From Candidatus Moraniibacteriota bacterium (GTDB lineage Bacteria > Patescibacteriota > Minisyncoccia > Moranbacterales > GCA-2747515), in assembly GCA_027031495.1 (NCBI GenBank), contig JALVQA010000001.1, positions 1 to 54,732 on the forward strand: DNA of 54,732 bases, read 5' to 3'. Of the stretch, positions 50,327-54,732 are shown piece by piece. Under the pieces are notes generated by a model, which made no database searches, was not told where the DNA came from, and worked only from the letters and a program-made list of their open reading frames with translations. The number at the start of each line of letters is the position of its first letter. Within the stretch, counting starts at the first letter, position 1. The position numbers were made by a program, and so were the translations under genes.

Positions 50327-52834
50327 ATGAAAAAATCGATTTTTCCAGAAAAACTGACACATCATGCACGCAATGCACTTATTTTGGCAAGCAAATACGC
50401 ATCGGAACGTGGTCAAGATAGTGTTTTACCTATTCACGTTCTCTATGCCATTGCAGCGCAAAAAAAATCGGCCGGCGCACATACGCTTTCAGCGCTTTCT
50501 CTTACACCGGAAACACTTTTGCCGTATGTTGGTAAAGAAAGGCATAATGTTACAACAGTACGCGATCCGCTCATAAGCACACAACTAAAAGAAGTTCTTG
50601 TACGAGCATACAAAATCGCCAGCACAACTGGATATTCATATGTCAGCACAGAACACATTATTCACGCAATCCTCAAAACGCATGACAAAACAATAAAGAG
50701 CATTATCAAAGAGGGCGTAAAGAGAACAGCAAGACACCAGCCCCTGTCAGCAAAGGGAGATGATGGGAGTGATAGTGATTTCTCACATATTACACACTTT
50801 CTTAATGCGATGACGCACATGTCATCAGAAAATGATGCGCAGGATGCATCGCTTTTGGAACACTTTACAAACAATCTTTCTTTACAAAAAAACGTGACAC
50901 CACTCATTGGTCGTGATGACGTCCTTAACCATGTAATCACCATCCTTTCGCGCAAAGAAAAAAGCAATCCTCTCCTTGTTGGTGCGCCTGGCGTTGGCAA
51001 AACAGCAATTATTGAAGGTCTTGCGCAACGTATCGCACGTGGTGATGTGCCGGCACATCTTATAAATACACGTATTCTCACACTTGATCTTGCGGATCTT
51101 GTTGCCGGCACAACATATCGCGGCGAATTTGAAGCACGTCTTAAAGAAATTATCGCTGAAGCATCAAGTGATAAATCAGTTATTCTCTTTATTGATGAAC
51201 TTCACATGATTGTTGGTGCTGGTAATACACAAGGATCTCTTGACGCTGCCAATATTCTTAAACCGGCACTCAGTCGTGGTGCTATTCGCATTATCGGTGC
51301 AACAACACCCGCAGAATACAAAAAACATATTACAAAAGACGCAGCACTTGCACGTCGTTTTCAAGTTGTGTCAGTCCCGGAACCATCACGCGATGAAACT
51401 ATTACCATTCTTTCCGGTGTGCGAGAACACTACGAGAAATTCCACAATGTCACGATCTCTGACGATATCATTACGCACATTGTTGATCTAAGTATACGTT
51501 ATCTACCATCACGCCACCTTCCTGACAAGGCATTTGATATTCTCGATGAAGCTGCAGCACGTTTGCGTGTCCACGCGCCGCAAAGTGCTGCACAGAAAAA
51601 ACTCCTCTTACTTGAAAATGCATACAATGCGGTAAATGAGCAAAAGAAATATGCCATCGCATCGGAGTCATATGACACTGCGTTAAAGCTCCGACAAAAG
51701 GAAACATCTCTTCGCACAGACATTGAAAAACAAAAGAAAATACTTACTCGAGAAAACGTGCCGCAGGAAATGACATTTTCAGCCGTAGCGCAGGCAATTT
51801 CCATTCTTAGTAAAATTCCCATCCATAAAATCACAACAAATCAAACATGCTCTGTACAAAAAGCGCTTACGCGATGGCAAAAACATATTGTTGGTCAAAG
51901 AGATGCTGTTGAATCGATTACGCGCACACTTGTGCGAAGCTTCGCCGGTCTTGCACCACACACACGCCCAATTGGCTCATTCCTCTTTCTTGGTCCAACT
52001 GGTGTTGGCAAAACATTCGCAGCAACAACGCTTGCAACAACACTCTTTGACAAGAGCACAGCACTCATTCGCGTTGACATGAGTGAACTTGCAGAAAAAC
52101 ACACTGTCTCAAAATTACTCGGTGCACCAGCCGGTTATGTGGGACATGGTGAAGGTGGCACGCTTACAGAACAGATTCGCACAAATCCCTATAGCGTCGT
52201 TCTATTTGATGAAATTGAAAAAGCACATCCTGACATTCTCAATATTCTTCTCCAAATTCTCGAAGAAGGAACAATTACCGATGCTGCCGGCGAGAGAGCT
52301 GATTTCCGCAATGCAATTGTTATTCTTACATCAAACATCGGCACAGAAACACTTACGCAAAGTGCGCGCATTGGCTTTACTCACAAAAAAACATCTTCTA
52401 CAACATCACCTTTTGCTAGTTTTGCAGAAACAAAAGAACACGTTCTCAAAGAATTGCGCACAACAATTAAACCGGAGATTCTCAATCGCCTTGATGATAT
52501 CATTGTTTTTGCACCACTTGGACGTAAGGAACTCACGACAATTGCCCGCAGAGAAATCAACACGCTTAAAGAAAAACTTGCATCATTGGATGTACATTTC
52601 ACACTAGCGCCGTCAGCACTGTCGTTCATCGTGCAACACGCCGGAACACATATTTCTACGGGCGCACGCGGTATTCGTCGCGCCATCCATATACACCTCG
52701 AAGATCCTATTGCACAATTACTTCTCTCTCAACCACAAAGACCTCTTTCGCTTCACGCCGACTATATCAGCGGGGAGATCTCTATAAGGGCGAAAGATAC
52801 AAAGAAAAGTGCTCGTAAGAAGAAATCTGCATGA
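50327..52834 (+). CDS. ClpC-like AAA+ ATPase (ClpA/B/C family)
   Basis: Clp N-domain repeats, GAPGVGKTAIIEGLAQRI, LFLGPTGVGKTFAATTLA, LGAPAGYVGHGEGGTLTEQIRTNPYSVVLFDEIEKAHPDI; short middle region. Confidence 0.95.
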   Translation: MKKSIFPEKLTHHARNALILASKYASERGQDSVLPIHVLYAIAAQKKSAGAHTLSALSLTPETLLPYVGKERHNVTTVRDPLISTQLKEVLVRAYKIASTTGYSYVSTEHIIHAILKTHDKTIKSIIKEGVKRTARHQPLSAKGDDGSDSDFSHITHFLNAMTHMSSENDAQDASLLEHFTNNLSLQKNVTPLIGRDDVLNHVITILSRKEKSNPLLVGAPGVGKTAIIEGLAQRIARGDVPAHLINTRILTLDLADLVAGTTYRGEFEARLKEIIAEASSDKSVILFIDELHMIVGAGNTQGSLDAANILKPALSRGAIRIIGATTPAEYKKHITKDAALARRFQVVSVPEPSRDETITILSGVREHYEKFHNVTISDDIITHIVDLSIRYLPSRHLPDKAFDILDEAAARLRVHAPQSAAQKKLLLLENAYNAVNEQKKYAIASESYDTALKLRQKETSLRTDIEKQKKILTRENVPQEMTFSAVAQAISILSKIPIHKITTNQTCSVQKALTRWQKHIVGQRDAVESITRTLVRSFAGLAPHTRPIGSFLFLGPTGVGKTFAATTLATTLFDKSTALIRVDMSELAEKHTVSKLLGAPAGYVGHGEGGTLTEQIRTNPYSVVLFDEIEKAHPDILNILLQILEEGTITDAAGERADFRNAIVILTSNIGTETLTQSARIGFTHKKTSSTTSPFASFAETKEHVLKELRTTIKPEILNRLDDIIVFAPLGRKELTTIARREINTLKEKLASLDVHFTLAPSALSFIVQHAGTHISTGARGIRRAIHIHLEDPIAQLLLSQPQRPLSLHADYISGEISIRAKDTKKSARKKKSA

Positions 52835-53550
52835 TTGCGCGTATTTTGCATATTATCGCCGATTTCATTGCACCAAAACGTTGCATGTGTTGCGACACTT
52901 ATGATACGTGGTTGTGCGCCACCTGTTGCGCTGGTCTTGTGATGCGCGCCGATCAAGTTTGTTGGCATTGCAAAAAGACACCAACGCCATATGGCAATCT
53001 CTGCACATATTGTCGTGGTGCATCACCACTGCGCAGTATTTTCGTTGCAACATCGCACACTGGTGAGCAAAAGCGCCTTCTTTCACACCTCATTCACTCT
53101 TACAAATACCATTTTATTGCAGAACTTTCTGAGCCACTCGGCACAATTCTCTCACATAACATTTCACAAGCACCGCTTCCTATTCCGGATATGATTATAC
53201 CAGTACCACTTCATCCACGACGATTACGATGGCGTGGTTTCAATCAGTCTGAGCTTTTGGCACGTGCTGTTCCGCATCGTCTCGCACACCATCTTTCAAT
53301 CCCCATCAAAAACAATCTTCTTGCACGCACGCGCTACACACGACCTCAAGTTACCGCTACACAGCGCACAAAACGCATCAATAACCTTCGCAATGCGTTT
53401 GTACTCATAAATGAAAAAGCAGTAAAAAGAAAACGCATCCTTCTCGTTGATGATGTTGCTACGACAGGAGCGACACTCACAGAATGTGCCCACACTCTCA
53501 AACAAGCCGGTGCGGCATCTATCGACGCGATTGTTCTCTCACGTGGATAG
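52831..53550 (+). CDS. comF: ComF family phosphoribosyltransferase-like protein
   Basis: CMCC...CATCC...CWHCKKTPTPYGNLCTYCRG zinc finger; RRLRWRGFNQSELLA; RILLVDDVATTGATLTECAHTLKQAGA. Starts in ATGA overlap with the Clp gene. Confidence 0.92.
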   Translation: MIARILHIIADFIAPKRCMCCDTYDTWLCATCCAGLVMRADQVCWHCKKTPTPYGNLCTYCRGASPLRSIFVATSHTGEQKRLLSHLIHSYKYHFIAELSEPLGTILSHNISQAPLPIPDMIIPVPLHPRRLRWRGFNQSELLARAVPHRLAHHLSIPIKNNLLARTRYTRPQVTATQRTKRINNLRNAFVLINEKAVKRKRILLVDDVATTGATLTECAHTLKQAGAASIDAIVLSRG

Positions 53551-53563
53551 TTCTTGCGTTGCG

Positions 53564-54061
53564 TCAAATCAAAAAGCGACGCTTATTGGCACTCATATTT
53601 GTAAAGCTATCAAGCTCATCTAATAGAGAACTGCTTGTTGACTCTTCAAATGCAACGCCTTCTACACGACATCCGGCGCTATTTTGAATGTATTTAACCA
53701 ATGGCACATAATCGCCGTCACCAGAAACAAGAACAATAACATCAACGTGTTGAGAAAGTTTTATGGCGTCAACCGCAATACCAACATCCCAATCTCCCTT
53801 TTTTGCACCGTCGGCAAAAACTTGCAATGCCTTTGTTTTTACTTCGTAACCAACGCCTTCTAGCGCTTCAAAAAATTTCTCTTCCATGCCTTCAGTTGTA
53901 ACAATGCCGTACGCAAGCGCACGAATTAACTGTCTATTATTTGTTGCTGTAAGAAGAACATTTTTGAAATTGACTTTTTTGTTGTATAGTACTCGCGCTG
54001 TGTAGTAAAGATTCTGGATATCCACAAACACAGCAACACGTTGTTCGCTAAAATAATGCAT
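53564..54061 (-). CDS. NYN domain (LabA/DUF88-like) protein
   Basis: VAVFVDIQNLYYTAR, KKGDWDVGIAVDAIKL, VDVIVLVSGDGDYVPLVKYIQ. Confidence 0.9.
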   Translation of the reverse strand: MHYFSEQRVAVFVDIQNLYYTARVLYNKKVNFKNVLLTATNNRQLIRALAYGIVTTEGMEEKFFEALEGVGYEVKTKALQVFADGAKKGDWDVGIAVDAIKLSQHVDVIVLVSGDGDYVPLVKYIQNSAGCRVEGVAFEESTSSSLLDELDSFTNMSANKRRFLI

Positions 54062-54081
54062 ATTTTTTCTGCGAAAGTAAT

Positions 54082-54103
54082 AAAAGCCGCATGTGCGACT
54101 TTT
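54082..54103 (-). terminator. Probable rpsO terminator
   Basis: Minus strand AAAGTCGCACATGCGGCTTTTA. Confidence 0.5.
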
Positions 54104-54107
54104 AAAA

Positions 54108-54374
54108 CTACTCCTTTAAACCAAGTTTTTTTACAAGTGCTTTATATTTCTTCTCGTCTTTTGCCTTCAAATATTCCATAAGTCGACGGCGCTTTGACAC
54201 CATCTTCAATAGACCGCGACGTGAATGATAGTCGTGAATATTTTTCTTGAGATGTTGCGTCAACCTCTTAATGCGCTGCGTAAACAGTGCAATCTGATAT
54301 TCAGGTGATCCTGTATCGGAATCATGACGACGCACATCGCGCGTCGCACTTATCTTTTGTCGCTTCGTTAACAT
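54108..54374 (-). CDS. rpsO: 30S ribosomal protein S15
   Basis: [71 protein letters not shown]. Called ORF start 54425 is upstream of the conserved start. Confidence 0.97.
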   Translation of the reverse strand: MLTKRQKISATRDVRRHDSDTGSPEYQIALFTQRIKRLTQHLKKNIHDYHSRRGLLKMVSKRRRLMEYLKAKDEKKYKALVKKLGLKE

Positions 54375-54566
54375 AAACTTTTTTGCAATACAATCGTATG
54401 GCTTATAGCCACTACCATTGTACACTTAAAAAATTACCCCTCGCACCGATTGTAACAGAATTATGCAATTTGCGCAATATATTTACTGTATACAATTACT
54501 ACCTATATCAATGACACTCTATTGCCAACAATGCTATAATACAAACAAACACTAACACCTATCTCC

Positions 54567-54732
54567 ATGAGCGAACCCCACTTCCCACAACCACCATCAC
54601 ACACCGATCGTCCGCCACACCTCCTCGGTTCTGACGGAAAGCCACTTGATAATGCCGATGATGTGCACCTCATTCTACCGGAGAATGTGCGTGATCATGA
54701 TCACGTACACCTTGTTAACCGTACAGGCACAC
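54567..54732 (+). CDS. Hypothetical protein, N-terminal fragment (runs off right edge)
   Basis: Manual translation MSEPHFPQPPSHTDRPPHLLGSDGKPLDNADDVHLILPENVRDHDHVHLVNRTGT; open to the edge. Confidence 0.6.
   Translation, partial: MSEPHFPQPPSHTDRPPHLLGSDGKPLDNADDVHLILPENVRDHDHVHLVNRTGT

Overview
The window is 54.7 kb of a dense bacterial genome with standard stop codons. Gene content and layout look like Patescibacteria/CPR or a similarly compact bacterium; that placement is inference, since there is no rRNA here. Core genes recognised: recO (partial, at the left edge, missing from the ORF track), ileS behind a T-box leader, mscL, rnhB, dnaE, a dTMP-synthesis cluster (dcd, thyA, a CofE-like ligase, folA, an NMP-kinase-like gene), an NADPH/redox cluster (Grx, trxB, rpiB, rpe, an NTase-like gene, zwf, gnd, pgl), one tRNA-Arg(TCG), vanW-like, Hsp20, LysM-M23, uvrB, an alpha-glucan cluster (GT35, GT4, GH57, GH13), a CPA2 antiporter, groEL with a perfect CIRCE, ClpC-like, ComF, a NYN protein and rpsO. 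Accessory parts worth a second look: (1) a UbiA prenyltransferase between two related, internally duplicated membrane proteins that resemble the CruF/lycopene-cyclase type, at 31.3-33.8 kb; (2) a CofE/F420-ligase-like gene between thyA and folA, possibly a FolC replacement; (3) a PP2C-like protein with altered metal-site motifs; (4) an AstE/AspA-like hydrolase convergent with an ATP-grasp ligase; (5) a cluster of dispersed palindromic repeats, one split by a second palindrome, beside a GC-rich nhaD. All assignments come from reading motifs by eye; no searches were run.
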